Translations under genes and position numbers: made by a program
Part shown: positions 1-8,634 of the stretch, piece after piece
How positions within the stretch are numbered: the stretch's first letter is position 1
How the letters are laid out: every line of letters begins with the position of its first letter
Origin: an uncultured Pseudomonadales bacterium
GTDB taxonomy: Bacteria; Pseudomonadota; Gammaproteobacteria; Pseudomonadales; Azotimanducaceae
NCBI GenBank assembly: GCA_958296405.1
Contig: OY282519.1
Location: 3,146,132 to 3,210,131, forward strand
DNA length: 64,000 nt
Direction: 5' to 3'
Notes under the pieces: model-generated
Databases searched by the model: none
What the model was told of the DNA's origin: nothing
The model's input: only the letters and a program-made list of their open reading frames with translations

Positions 1-2
1 AG

Positions 3-329
3 ACCGCACGTTTCAAGGACAGCGTCGGCCGGTTGCTGCACGAGGCTGGCAAGCGTTCTATGGCGCTGATGTGCGCGGAGAAGGAACCGCTGGATTGTCA
101 CCGTACGCTACTGGTGGCCCCAGCGTTGGTCAATCAAGGCTTGGGTGTCACCCATATCCACGCCGACGGTGTGCTAGAACCACACGGCGAAGCGATGGAC
201 CGGCTGCTGGCCAAGTTCAATCTGCTCCAGCAGGACGACCTATTCGCTCAGCCGCGCGCGGCGTTGGTCGAAGCGGCCATCCAGCGACAGGCGGCTCGCA
301 TCGGCCATGTGGAACGCAAGTTCATGTAG
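3..329 (+). CDS. DUF488 family protein, C-terminal part (cut by window edge)
   Basis: The reading frame is open from base 3, so the gene begins upstream of the window and only its last 108 residues are seen. The stretch CAEKEPLDCHRTLL is the hallmark C-x-E-x-P-x(3)-CHR motif of DUF488 proteins, small proteins of unknown biochemical role often linked to DNA metabolism or stress loci. The tail is ordinary and stops at TAG. The first in-frame alternative start (TTG at 33) lies inside the conserved domain and is not likely to be real. The next block downstream is rearranged DNA, so the gene may lie at the edge of an unstable region. Confidence 0.8.
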   Translation, partial: TARFKDSVGRLLHEAGKRSMALMCAEKEPLDCHRTLLVAPALVNQGLGVTHIHADGVLEPHGEAMDRLLAKFNLLQQDDLFAQPRAALVEAAIQRQAARIGHVERKFM

Positions 330-381
330 CCGGGAAAGTGCCGACGTCGCTGTTCGTGGGCCTGAACTTGGCATCGGCCAA

Positions 382-1142
382 ACGGTCGGCCAATCCTTCC
401 GCAGACGCCCCGACCACGCCCTCGTTAACCGATCGGTGAGTTGCCCCTCAGCAGGCGGCGCGCTCGGCTCAGCAGTTCTTCTGCGCTTGAGCAGTCGATC
501 ACCAAGTCGCCGGCAAGCGCCAGCCGATCGGCATCCTCCTCATCCGCCAGGAGCCGGCCGAACTCGTCCCCCGCCTCAAGGCCAAAGCGCTTGGTGGCTT
601 GGCGACGCAGCAGCGTCCTGCTTCGGGATGTGCCTTCCCTCAAGCCCTCGGTTCTGCCCTCGGTTCTACCCTCGGCAATGGCGTTTTGCCGCCATTCGGT
701 GATTGCCTCGGCGAGCATGGTGGGCTCCTCCATGTAACGCAGCGCCTGCTGCATATGTTGATGCCGGTCGCTCTCTTCGTCTCCGGCGAAGCGGGCGATC
801 AGCATTCCCATCAGCGCCCGAGCCAGTCTATTCGCAATAGCCTGACGCTCCGCGCCCGAACCGGCCGCCCGCAGCCCGTCGAACAGCGCCTTCGCCAGCG
901 CCGGCACGGATTCCGCCTGCCGGCTTGCCAGCAGCCGCAGCAGCGCGGCGACCGGGTTCGAGCGTCCATCCTCCGCCGTCAAGTTCGCAGCGTCAAGGCA
1001 AAGGAACTCGAACCGCGCCTGCCAGTTGCCCCAGCCCGCCGGCGTCGGCGCGGTCAGTTCGTCGAGGGTCTCTGGCCGCCAGCGCCGGCCTCCGGTGTAG
1101 ACCACCACCGGCAACACCCGCGGCAGCAGGTCGCCGGCGCGC
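382..1142. repeat. Direct repeat copy 1 (partner at 2680-3436)
   Basis: About 755 bp here match 2680-3436 nearly base for base, with scattered substitutions and a few small indels. The match starts at ACGGTCGGCCAA and ends sharply after CAGGTCGCCGGCGCGC. It covers the C-terminal two thirds of an Rpn-family gene plus about 40 bp beyond its stop codon. Past the right edge this copy runs straight into a DUF1501 fragment, while copy 2 continues into the intact Rpn gene. Copy 1 is therefore the truncated derivative. Confidence 0.9.
425..1142 (-). pseudogene. Rpn-family (recombination-promoting nuclease) gene, 5'-truncated copy
   Basis: This copy matches the C-terminal two thirds of the intact Rpn-family protein at 2719-3798, from the GDLLPRVLPVVVYTGG segment to the DUF4351-type tail. 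The first ~120 residues, which carry the PD-(D/E)XK catalytic acidic residue and ExQ motif, are missing. The reading frame stays open upstream to 1285, but those codons are antisense to the DUF1501 fragment and encode nothing Rpn-like. Without the catalytic half it should be inactive as a nuclease. The preserved frame suggests that the duplication or rearrangement is recent. Confidence 0.8.
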
Positions 1143-1911
1143 GGCGGACGACGGAAGCGGCTATCTGCTGGCGGCGGATTGGGAATTGGTCGCGCAACGG
1201 CGCGCGGAAAGGCTGGTGCGCTTGGCGTCCGCCCCCAAACTCCTGCCTCGGGCGGTGCGCAACCGCCGCTACTACCGATCGTCACTCACGCCGGCGACAG
1301 CCGAGGGCCTGCGGCGGTTCGCCGACGCCCTGCCGCCCGAGGACGAGTTCCAGCAGCCGGAGGAGTATGTCAGCCCAATGACGGGAACCTTCGGCAACGA
1401 ACTCCGGCGCCAAGCGCAGCTGGCGGTGCTGGCGTTCAAGACCAGCGCGGGGGTGAGCGCGGACCTGTGGCTCGGCGGCTTCGACACGCACCGCGCCCAC
1501 GACGCCGACCACGAGTGGCTGCTCGGTGCGCTGACGGACTCCGTGGACTTCCTGTGGGACTACGCCGAGCAGCACGGCGTAGCCGACCGGCTGGTGGTGG
1601 TGATCGGCTCGGACTTCGGGCGCACCAACCACTACAACGCCGAGGGCGGCAAGGACCACTGGCCCATCGGCAGCTACGTCGTGATGGAGAAGAACCAGCC
1701 CCGGACGAACCGCGTCGTCGGCGAGACGGACGACCTCCACTTCGCCCACAAGATCAACCCAAGCACCCTGCGCCGCGACGACGCCAACGGCACCATCATC
1801 TACCCGAAGCACTTCCACAAGGCCCTGCGCCGCTACCTGGGCATCGAGAACTCCCCCGGCGCCCAACGCTTCCCCTTCAACAACACCGAAGACTTCCGGT
1901 TCTTTGGATAG
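1141..1911 (+). pseudogene. DUF1501 family protein, C-terminal fragment
   Basis: The translation from about 1141 reads as the C-terminal half of a DUF1501 protein, a sulfatase-fold family usually exported and encoded next to DUF1800 genes. Visible family features are LGGFDTHRAHD, VVVIGSDFGRT, the GGKDHWPIGSY segment and the tail ending DFRFFG. The N-terminal half and any signal peptide are absent. The homology begins exactly where the Rpn direct repeat ends (1142), and no DUF1800 partner is in the window. An open frame extends back to 925, but that part is antisense to the Rpn copy. Confidence 0.75.
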
Positions 1912-2008
1912 CGACAGGGAAGGGAGCGCCGGATGAGGGCAGGACGCCGGCTTGACGGCAAGAAGGCCAAGCTATACGGTTTCGTTGGTTGCAGCGTCCA
2001 GGTGAGCG

Positions 2009-2509
2009 GTGGTGGTCAGCGATCAAACCCGCGGTGAGATTTGGCAAGAGCTGCTGGATTCTGACCGGCTTGTGCGGTACTACACCGCGGTTGCCAACTA
2101 CTACCGTCGCATGCATGCCTTGACGCTGCTGTTGTTGGCGTTTGGCGCGGCCAGTTCGTTCGCGGCGGTCTTGGACGTGCTGCCGAGCGCCGTTCAGTTG
2201 ATTGCCAACGCTCTCGTCGGTTTGGTCGCGGTGTGGGTCTTCATCGCCGATTACGCGAAGAAGGCGGCGGTCGCCCACATGATCAGCTTCCAGTGCAGTG
2301 GCTTGGACACCCAGTGGCGGAGCCTGTGGTTGGAAGTTGAGGACATCGAGGAAGACACTGCCCGCGAACGCCTCGTTGCCCTCGCCAAAGAAATGAACGA
2401 AGTGACGAGCCGGTCCGGCGGCGCGGGCATCGTCGACAATCGCCGGCTGAACAACAAGAGCGAAGCGGAAGCGTTCAAGACAATCAGCGAACGCTATGCC
2501 GTCCAATAG
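2009..2509 (+). CDS. Two-TM membrane protein with cytoplasmic helical tail (SLATT-like in layout)
   Basis: The 166-residue product begins at tandem GTG codons. A short charged N-terminus is followed by two hydrophobic helices at about residues 37-55 and 61-80, then a long charged, probably coiled-coil cytoplasmic tail containing WLEVEDIEEDTARERLVALAKEMNEV. This layout resembles SLATT-type two-TM effectors linked to nucleotide-signalled defence, but I cannot assign the family from the sequence alone. Its 3' end overlaps the start of a 40-residue proline/lysine-rich ORF, which suggests translational coupling. It lies between two Rpn-gene copies in rearranged DNA. No toxin or nuclease motif is visible. 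Confidence 0.7.
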   Translation: MVVSDQTRGEIWQELLDSDRLVRYYTAVANYYRRMHALTLLLLAFGAASSFAAVLDVLPSAVQLIANALVGLVAVWVFIADYAKKAAVAHMISFQCSGLDTQWRSLWLEVEDIEEDTARERLVALAKEMNEVTSRSGGAGIVDNRRLNNKSEAEAFKTISERYAVQ

Positions 2510-2618
2510 GAAAGTCACCGCCAGCGGCACACCACGACGGCCGGGAAAGAAGAAGCCGCCTCCGCCACCACCTCGGCCGAAACCCAAGAAACCGCCCCAA
2601 GGAAACACTGGCGAGTAG
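2496..2618 (+). CDS. 40-aa proline/lysine-rich micro-protein
   Basis: An ATG inside the last codons of the two-TM gene opens a 40-residue frame, overlapping that gene by 14 nt in another frame. The product is very basic at its start, then has six consecutive prolines and alternating P/K/R (KKKPPPPPPRPKPKKPP), and ends GNTGE. The overlap fits translational coupling. A polyproline-basic peptide could bind the acidic tail of the upstream protein, nucleic acid or an SH3-like partner, but that is speculation. The composition, the clean stop and the coupling argue that it is real. Its short length keeps confidence moderate. Confidence 0.5.
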   Translation: MPSNRKVTASGTPRRPGKKKPPPPPPRPKPKKPPQGNTGE

Positions 2619-2679
2619 GCGGTTGTGCCCTAGGCGGTGGGATCCACTATTCGCGGCGCTGAACGCAGGGTCGGGCGAG

Positions 2680-3436
2680 ACGGTCGGCCAACTCCGCAGA
2701 CGCCCGACCACGCCTTCGTCAACCGATCGGCGATCCGTCGCTCAGCAGGCGACGCGCCCGGCCCAGCAGTTCTTCCGCGCTTGAGCAGTCGATCACCAAG
2801 TCCCCGGCTAGCGCCAGCCGATCGGCATCCTCCTCGTCCGCCAGAAGCCGGCCGAACTCGTCGCCCGCCTCAAGGCCAAAGCGCTTGGTGGCTTGGCGAC
2901 GCAGCAGCGTCCTGCTTCGGGATGTACCTTCCCTCAAGCCCTCGGTTCTACCCTCGGTTCTGCCCTCCGCAATGGCGTTTTGCCGCCATTCGGTGATTGC
3001 CTCCGCCAGCATGGTGGGCTCCTCCATGTAACGCAGCGCCTGCTGCATATGTTGATGCCGGTCGCTCTCTTCGTCTCCGGCGAAGCGGGCGATCAGCATT
3101 CGCATCAGCGCCCGAGCCAGTCTATTCGCAAACCCCTGACGCTCCGCGCCCGAACCGGCCGTCCGCAGCCCGTCGAACAGCGTCTTCGCCATCGCCGGCA
3201 CCGACTCCGCCCGCCGGGTCGCCAGCAGCCGCAGCAGCGCGGCGGCCGGATTCGAGCGTCCATCCTCCGCCGTCAAGTTCGCAGCGTCAAGGCAAAGGAA
3301 CTCGAAACGCGCCTGCCAGTTGCCCCAGCCCGCCGGCGTCGGCGCGGTCAGCTCGTCGAGGGTCTCTGGCCGCCAGCGCCGGCCGCCCGTGTAGACCACC
3401 ACCGGCAACACCCGCGGCAGCAGGTCGCCGGCGCGC
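2680..3436. repeat. Direct repeat copy 2 (partner at 382-1142)
   Basis: This is the second copy of the ~755-bp repeat. Here the repeat lies inside an intact Rpn-family gene and its 3' flank. The right boundary is at 3436 (GGCGCGC followed by AGTCCG), whereas copy 1 diverges after the same GGCGCGC into DUF1501 sequence. Confidence 0.9.
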
Positions 3437-3798
3437 AGTCCGCCTTCGGCGGCCACCTCTTGGCGCAGCAGCGCCACGTAGATCTCCATGCGCAGCGCCA
3501 TGGCGCGGTCCGGCGAGGACTGGAACTCCAGCGCCAGCAACGCCTCCGCTCCCGAGCCCACCACAGCGCCGGCCCGCTCTTGCAAGCCGTCCGTCGGCCC
3601 TGCCGGCCCAAGCGTGCCAACCGCCCACGCCATGTCGGCACGGCGGCGTTGCCCGCCCGTGGCGACATGCTCGGTCGGCAGGCGGCGCAGCCGGCTCGGG
3701 TCCAGCTCGCCGGTGACGCCCTCCGGCAGCAGTTCCAGCAGGCAGCGCGTCATGCTGGCATCCGCGAACGCAGTTCGGCAGATGTCGTCTTCGTGCAT
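2719..3798 (-). CDS. Rpn-family recombination-promoting nuclease / putative transposase
   Basis: The 359-residue protein, read from the ATG at 3798 (MHEDDICRTAF), has the order typical of Rpn/PD-(D/E)XK proteins. There is an N-terminal helical part, an acidic residue in ADMAW (D55), the ExQ motif in ALEFQSS (E91, Q93), the LPVVVYTGGRRW strand and turn, then a charged linker with EGRTEGRTEGLREG and a DUF4351-type C-terminus. Rpn proteins are DNA endonucleases that raise recA-independent recombination, and some act in phage defence. An in-frame upstream start at 3864 would add 22 residues unlike the family. A truncated near-identical copy lies at 425-1142. Confidence 0.8.
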   Translation of the reverse strand: MHEDDICRTAFADASMTRCLLELLPEGVTGELDPSRLRRLPTEHVATGGQRRRADMAWAVGTLGPAGPTDGLQERAGAVVGSGAEALLALEFQSSPDRAMALRMEIYVALLRQEVAAEGGLRAGDLLPRVLPVVVYTGGRRWRPETLDELTAPTPAGWGNWQARFEFLCLDAANLTAEDGRSNPAAALLRLLATRRAESVPAMAKTLFDGLRTAGSGAERQGFANRLARALMRMLIARFAGDEESDRHQHMQQALRYMEEPTMLAEAITEWRQNAIAEGRTEGRTEGLREGTSRSRTLLRRQATKRFGLEAGDEFGRLLADEEDADRLALAGDLVIDCSSAEELLGRARRLLSDGSPIG

Positions 3799-4013
3799 GG
3801 CGGCCAATGTGGCCGGCGCGAGTGCGCAGCCGTAGCGACATCCACCCGACTTGGCAGGCGACATCGCTGAAATCGTCGTGCGCCTAGGCCGCCGGGCCGC
3901 GTAGCCGACTGGCAGAGTGTCTCAATGCACACTTGGCCGGCATCAAGGCGCAGCATCTCGGCGCGTTCGGGAAGGGCATCACGGCATGGTAGGGTGGCCT
4001 TTATTCGGCAAAG

Positions 4014-4184
4014 ATGGAGCAACAACGGATGGACGACAGAGTGCGAGTGGTTTCCGGCCCGATCTTCGGCTTGGGTACTGCCATCTTCATATGCTGGCTG
4101 CTATTTTGGGATTTCGGCACCGGCCCAGACCTCTACGACGCCATCCGCTTCGCGCTGCTCGATGCCTGTGGCCAAACGGATTGA
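4014..4184 (+). CDS. Small single-TM membrane protein (56 aa)
   Basis: A short frame starts at ATG 4014 (MEQQRMDDRVRVV), with a second in-frame ATG at 4029. It contains one clear hydrophobic helix at roughly residues 15-33 (GPIFGLGTAIFICWLLFW), followed by DFGTGPDLYDAIRFALL. The charged N-terminus, the single TM and the non-random codon choice look like a real small membrane protein. No strong ribosome-binding site is visible. It converges on the amidase gene at 4222. I do not recognise the family. Confidence 0.5.
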   Translation: MEQQRMDDRVRVVSGPIFGLGTAIFICWLLFWDFGTGPDLYDAIRFALLDACGQTD

Positions 4185-4221
4185 GCGGCTTCATCGCGCT
4201 CGCCAGAACCACAGCCACCCA

Positions 4222-4647
4222 TCACCCCGAATACTGCGACTCCACCTCCCGCTCGAGCGCGGCGTCGCGCTGCACGAGCAGTTCGGAACGGGACCAAGCG
4301 AGCAATGCCTGCAGAGGGAACAAACGCCCGGGGCAGGCGGTCGGCCCCTCACCACGCACTTGCCGATGCGCGCCGACAGTCAGGGCCGGGTAACGGAGCT
4401 TCAGTTGCAGGAGGAGATTCCGCAGTCCCTCAAGCTGCGCGGCAGCAGGGGGCGCCAAGTCGAAATCTCCATCAAGGGCGATGGCGATGCTGCGCGGGTG
4501 CGGGCCGCGTTCGTGCTCGGCACGTTGCGGATGCGCCTGCCCGCTCTCGGCAACGCGGTAGTGGCAGCGCCCCGCCGCCGGGCACGCGCCGTGGTGGATG
4601 AGCGCATAGCGCACAGCGCCGCGTTTCGGTTGCTCCGGGTGGGCCAT
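4222..4647 (-). CDS. N-acetylmuramoyl-L-alanine amidase-like protein (Amidase_2/PGRP fold)
   Basis: The 141-residue product, from ATG 4647 (MAHPEQPKRGAVRYALIHHG), fits a compact type-2 amidase of the AmpD/PGRP/lysozyme-like family. It has an early His in YALIHHG, the CHYRVAESGQ strand, SIAIALDGDFD, and the C-terminal GAHRQVRGEGPTACPG segment with the conserved His and the C-P-G turn. Such enzymes cleave the amide bond between MurNAc and the stem peptide using a zinc ion. There is no signal peptide, so the product would be cytosolic (muropeptide recycling) or exported by lysis. The frame stays open upstream to 5040, but that part is antisense to the Nudix gene. Confidence 0.7.
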   Translation of the reverse strand: MAHPEQPKRGAVRYALIHHGACPAAGRCHYRVAESGQAHPQRAEHERGPHPRSIAIALDGDFDLAPPAAAQLEGLRNLLLQLKLRYPALTVGAHRQVRGEGPTACPGRLFPLQALLAWSRSELLVQRDAALEREVESQYSG

Positions 4648-4749
4648 GGCGGCCAAGCGTAGCGCAAGACTGGGCACTACGCGGCACCCCGCAGCCTCGT
4701 GGTGGCGCAGCAGATGGCCGCCAAGCGCAGCGCAAGGCGGCAGCGGCGC

Positions 4750-4755
4750 TATACT
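4750..4755 (+). promoter_or_regulatory. Candidate -10 box for the Nudix gene (leaderless layout)
   Basis: TATACT (5/6 of the TATAAT consensus) ends 6 nt before the GTG start of the Nudix gene. Transcription would begin at or next to the start codon. No Shine-Dalgarno sequence is visible. No convincing -35 box was found. Confidence 0.4.
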
Positions 4756-4761
4756 GCCGCG

Positions 4762-5319
4762 GTGAACTATTGCAGCGCCTGCGGCAAGCCGGTGGCCCGC
4801 AAGGTTCCGCCCGGCGACGACCGTGAGCGGTTCGTCTGCGGGCACTGCGGCGTCATCCATTACCAGAACCCCAAGGTGGTCGCCGGCTGCTTGCCGATCT
4901 GTGGCGATCGCGTATTGCTCTGCCAGCGCGGCATTGAGCCACGCAAGGGCTATTGGACGCTTCCGGCGGGCTTTCTCGAAGCTGGCGAGACCATCGCCGC
5001 CGGCGCCGAGCGGGAAACGCGGGAGGAAGCGCTCGCGCAAGTCTCAATCATCGGCCTCTACACCGTCTTCAACGTGCCGCACATTTCCCAAGTACACATG
5101 TTCTTCCGCGCCACGCTGGATTCGGGCCAGTTCGGCGTCGGGGCCGAGAGCTTGGACGCGCGCTTGGTGGCAGAGCGAGACGTGCCGTGGGACGAACTCG
5201 CCTTCCCCGTGGTGTCCCGCACGCTCGCGCACTACTTTCGGGATCGTGGCGAGGGCCACTTCCCGGTGCGCGTGGAGGACGTGCCCCCGCTGCGCCAAGG
5301 CAAGCCGGCACCGGGGTGA
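4762..5319 (+). CDS. Nudix hydrolase with N-terminal zinc ribbon
   Basis: The start is taken as GTG 4762 because the product then begins NYCSACGKPV, the first half of a four-Cys zinc ribbon (CxxC at residues 4-7, second CxxC near residue 29). This matches Nudix proteins with a Nudix_N_2 ribbon. The Nudix box is GFLEAGETIAAGAERETREEALA, close to GX5EX7REUXEEXGU but with Leu where the last Gly is usual. The family hydrolyses nucleoside diphosphates linked to another moiety, such as NADH or ADP-ribose. The substrate cannot be read from the sequence. The gene is monocistronic, and the next gene starts 170 bp downstream. Confidence 0.85.
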   Translation: MNYCSACGKPVARKVPPGDDRERFVCGHCGVIHYQNPKVVAGCLPICGDRVLLCQRGIEPRKGYWTLPAGFLEAGETIAAGAERETREEALAQVSIIGLYTVFNVPHISQVHMFFRATLDSGQFGVGAESLDARLVAERDVPWDELAFPVVSRTLAHYFRDRGEGHFPVRVEDVPPLRQGKPAPG

Positions 5320-5489
5320 AGCGGCAAGCCAACCGCCGCCGGCCCACGCCTTGCCAAAGCCCAAACTATATTTGCGGGAGCGCCGACAATGCCCCTAAAA
5401 TCCGCGCTGCCGGGCAGCGTGGCGTGGCGACATTCTTTGGCCCTGAACAACGCAACCCAAGCAACCAACGCGATGAGGATGGAGGCACG

Positions 5490-6473
<984 letters not shown>

Positions 6474-6546
6474 AGCTTCGCTGCCTCGTGCCGCAAGCCC
6501 CGCCTCGCTGCACGCGCGCCGGCATCGCCACAACCAACGCAAATCC

Positions 6547-7554
6547 ATGACAGACGCCCTGCCCACCGCCGACATCATGAGGCAAGTGCGCCGGATGCAG
6601 CTCACGACTGGCCGGCAAGTCACCGATGCCCTCGCCGGCGCCTATGTGTCCGTCTTCAAGGGGCGCGGCGTGGAGTTCGATGAGGTGCGCCCCTACATCC
6701 CCGGCGACGACGTGCGCAGCATCGACTGGAACGTCACCGCCCGGTTCGGGGCACCCTACGTCAAGCGCTACGTTGAGGAGCGCCAACTCACCGTGCTGCT
6801 CATCGTCGACATCAGCGCATCGCTGGATTTCGGCTCGGCGGAGCGCTCCAAGCGCGAGGCGGCCGCGGAGCTTTCCGCATTGCTGGCGTTCTCGGCCATC
6901 TACAGCGACGACAAGGTGGGGCTGTTGCTGTTCCACGGCGACGTGGATCACTTCATTCCGCCGCGCAAGGGCACCCGCCACGCACTGCGGGTGGTGCGTG
7001 AAGTGTTGGCGCGGGGGCGCGATGGCGATGTGGCGGCCCGGCCGCGCCAGCGCGGCACATTCGCCGGCTTGCCACGCATGTTCGCCGCGGCGTTCGGCAA
7101 GCTGCGCCGCCGCACAGGCCTTGGCCCAGCACCTAGGCGACGCGCCACCAACATCGCTCATGCGTTGGAGTTCTGCCGCAAGGTGCTGCCGCGCCGCGCC
7201 GTGCTGTTCGTGATTTCAGACTTCTTGGACGACGGTTACGAGGACGCCATGCGCGGCGCCAACAGGAAGCACGACGTGGTGGCCGCCCGGGTGACGGACC
7301 CTCGGGAGCAGCACTTCGATGGGGGCGGCCTAGTGGCCCTTGAAGACGCCGAGACCGGTGAGCGCCGCTTGGTGGATGCAAGCTCCTCGTCCCTGCGCGC
7401 GGCGCTGTTCGCGGCTGCGGAACAACGCCGCGACGCCCTCAAGCGGGGCTTCTTGCGGGTTGGCATCGACATGATCGAGATCGACGCGGCGCGCCCCGTC
7501 GCCACGCCGCTGCTCGCGTTCCTGCGCATGCGCGAGAAGAGGACCCGCCGTTGA
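6547..7554 (+). CDS. DUF58 domain protein
   Basis: The 335-residue protein carries the DUF58 signature PYIPGDDVRSIDW at residues 49-61, followed by a VWA-like core (LLIVDISASLDFGS) with a MIDAS-type D-x-S-x-S. DUF58 proteins accompany MoxR ATPases and VWA proteins in bat operons. Their exact role is unknown. The ATG at 6547 is chosen because it gives the usual short N-terminus before the domain. The stop codon overlaps the TTG start of the next gene by 4 nt (TTGA), which shows coupling. Confidence 0.9.
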   Translation: MTDALPTADIMRQVRRMQLTTGRQVTDALAGAYVSVFKGRGVEFDEVRPYIPGDDVRSIDWNVTARFGAPYVKRYVEERQLTVLLIVDISASLDFGSAERSKREAAAELSALLAFSAIYSDDKVGLLLFHGDVDHFIPPRKGTRHALRVVREVLARGRDGDVAARPRQRGTFAGLPRMFAAAFGKLRRRTGLGPAPRRRATNIAHALEFCRKVLPRRAVLFVISDFLDDGYEDAMRGANRKHDVVAARVTDPREQHFDGGGLVALEDAETGERRLVDASSSSLRAALFAAAEQRRDALKRGFLRVGIDMIEIDAARPVATPLLAFLRMREKRTRR

Positions 7555-8633
7555 ACAGCCGCACCAGCGCCGCGGCCTTCGCGCTAGCCCTATGCGCCGC
7601 CTGCCAACCGGCCGAGACGGAGCAAGCGCAGGTGCCCAACGAACCCGACGCCGCGGCGGACACCCTCTCCGCCATCACCCAAGATGGCCCCGTGCAGGCA
7701 ACGGTGACGCTGGCACCCGCCGCACCGCGCTTAGGCGATGCGCTCACGCTCACGCTCGCGGTGCAGGCGCAGCCCGAAGTGCGGCTGGACATGCCGGCAT
7801 TCGGCGAAGCGTTGGGGCACTTCGCAGTGCTGGACTTCGCCACTGAAGGCGGCGCCACCGAGGACGGCGGCGCGACCGCCACCCAGCGCTATCGGCTTGA
7901 GACGCCCATGAGCGGGCCGCAGCGCATCCCTGGGCTGCGGGTCGAATATCTCGATGAGCGCGATGGGCCGAGCGACACCTACCGAGAGCTCCTCACCGAC
8001 GAACTCGCCTTTGCCGTGGCATCCGTGCTTCCGAAAGGCGCTGTTTCCGACGAACTGCTGCCGCCGCGTCCGGCGCTGCCAGAGGATGTCGGCGGCTGGC
8101 TGCCGTTCTGGTGGCCGTGGGCGGTGGCCGGGGTTGGCGGCTTGGCGTCGCTCATCGCAGCGGCCTTCCTTTGGCAGCGGCGCGCGCTGGCGCGTGCCCA
8201 GCTCACCGCCTACGACCGCGCCATGCGCCGCCTGCAAGGCCTGGAGCGCCGCGGTTGGCCCGCCGGCGACGCCGCGGATGCTTGGTACGTTGAACTGTCC
8301 GACATCACGCGGCGCTATGTGGAAGATCGCTACGCGGTGCGGGCGCCGGAGCTCACCACCGAGGAGTTCCTGCTCGAAGCGCGCCACGCCGCCGCTCTCT
8401 CGCCCACCCACCGGCAACTGCTCTCCGCCTTCCTCGCCCACTGCGACCGGGTGAAGTTCGCCCGCTACAGCCCCGCCGCGGACGAGTCCCGCGGAGCGCT
8501 CAAGACTGTGCAGCGCTTCTTGGACGAAACCCGATTGCTCGCCGCTGCGGACGACGCGGCCGCGCCCAGCGCCGGGCGCGGGCACCCTCCCCCGCCCGGC
8601 GCAACCACGCCGGCTTCGGTGCCGGTGGCCTGA
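7551..8633 (+). CDS. DUF4381-containing lipoprotein of the bat operon
   Basis: Starting at TTG 7551, the product begins with a short signal sequence and a lipobox-like LCAAC at about residues 14-18, suggesting lipidation. Residues ~40-165 form a beta-rich domain similar in style to BatD N-termini. A TM helix lies near 184-206 (FWWPWAVAGVGGLASLIAAAFLW). The C-terminal part (LERRGWPAG through YVEDRY and EEFLLEARH to LKTVQRFLDETR) is DUF4381-like. The gene lies between DUF58 and the first VWA gene, with a 4-nt overlap upstream and a 1-nt gap downstream, so it belongs to the same envelope complex. Confidence 0.75.
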   Translation: MNSRTSAAAFALALCAACQPAETEQAQVPNEPDAAADTLSAITQDGPVQATVTLAPAAPRLGDALTLTLAVQAQPEVRLDMPAFGEALGHFAVLDFATEGGATEDGGATATQRYRLETPMSGPQRIPGLRVEYLDERDGPSDTYRELLTDELAFAVASVLPKGAVSDELLPPRPALPEDVGGWLPFWWPWAVAGVGGLASLIAAAFLWQRRALARAQLTAYDRAMRRLQGLERRGWPAGDAADAWYVELSDITRRYVEDRYAVRAPELTTEEFLLEARHAAALSPTHRQLLSAFLAHCDRVKFARYSPAADESRGALKTVQRFLDETRLLAAADDAAAPSAGRGHPPPPGATTPASVPVA

Positions 8634-8634
8634 C

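Noticed and set aside
1143-1285. N-terminal extension of the truncated Rpn frame (to 1285)
   Set aside because: These codons are antisense to a well-matched DUF1501 fragment and bear no resemblance to the Rpn N-terminus seen at 3437-3798.
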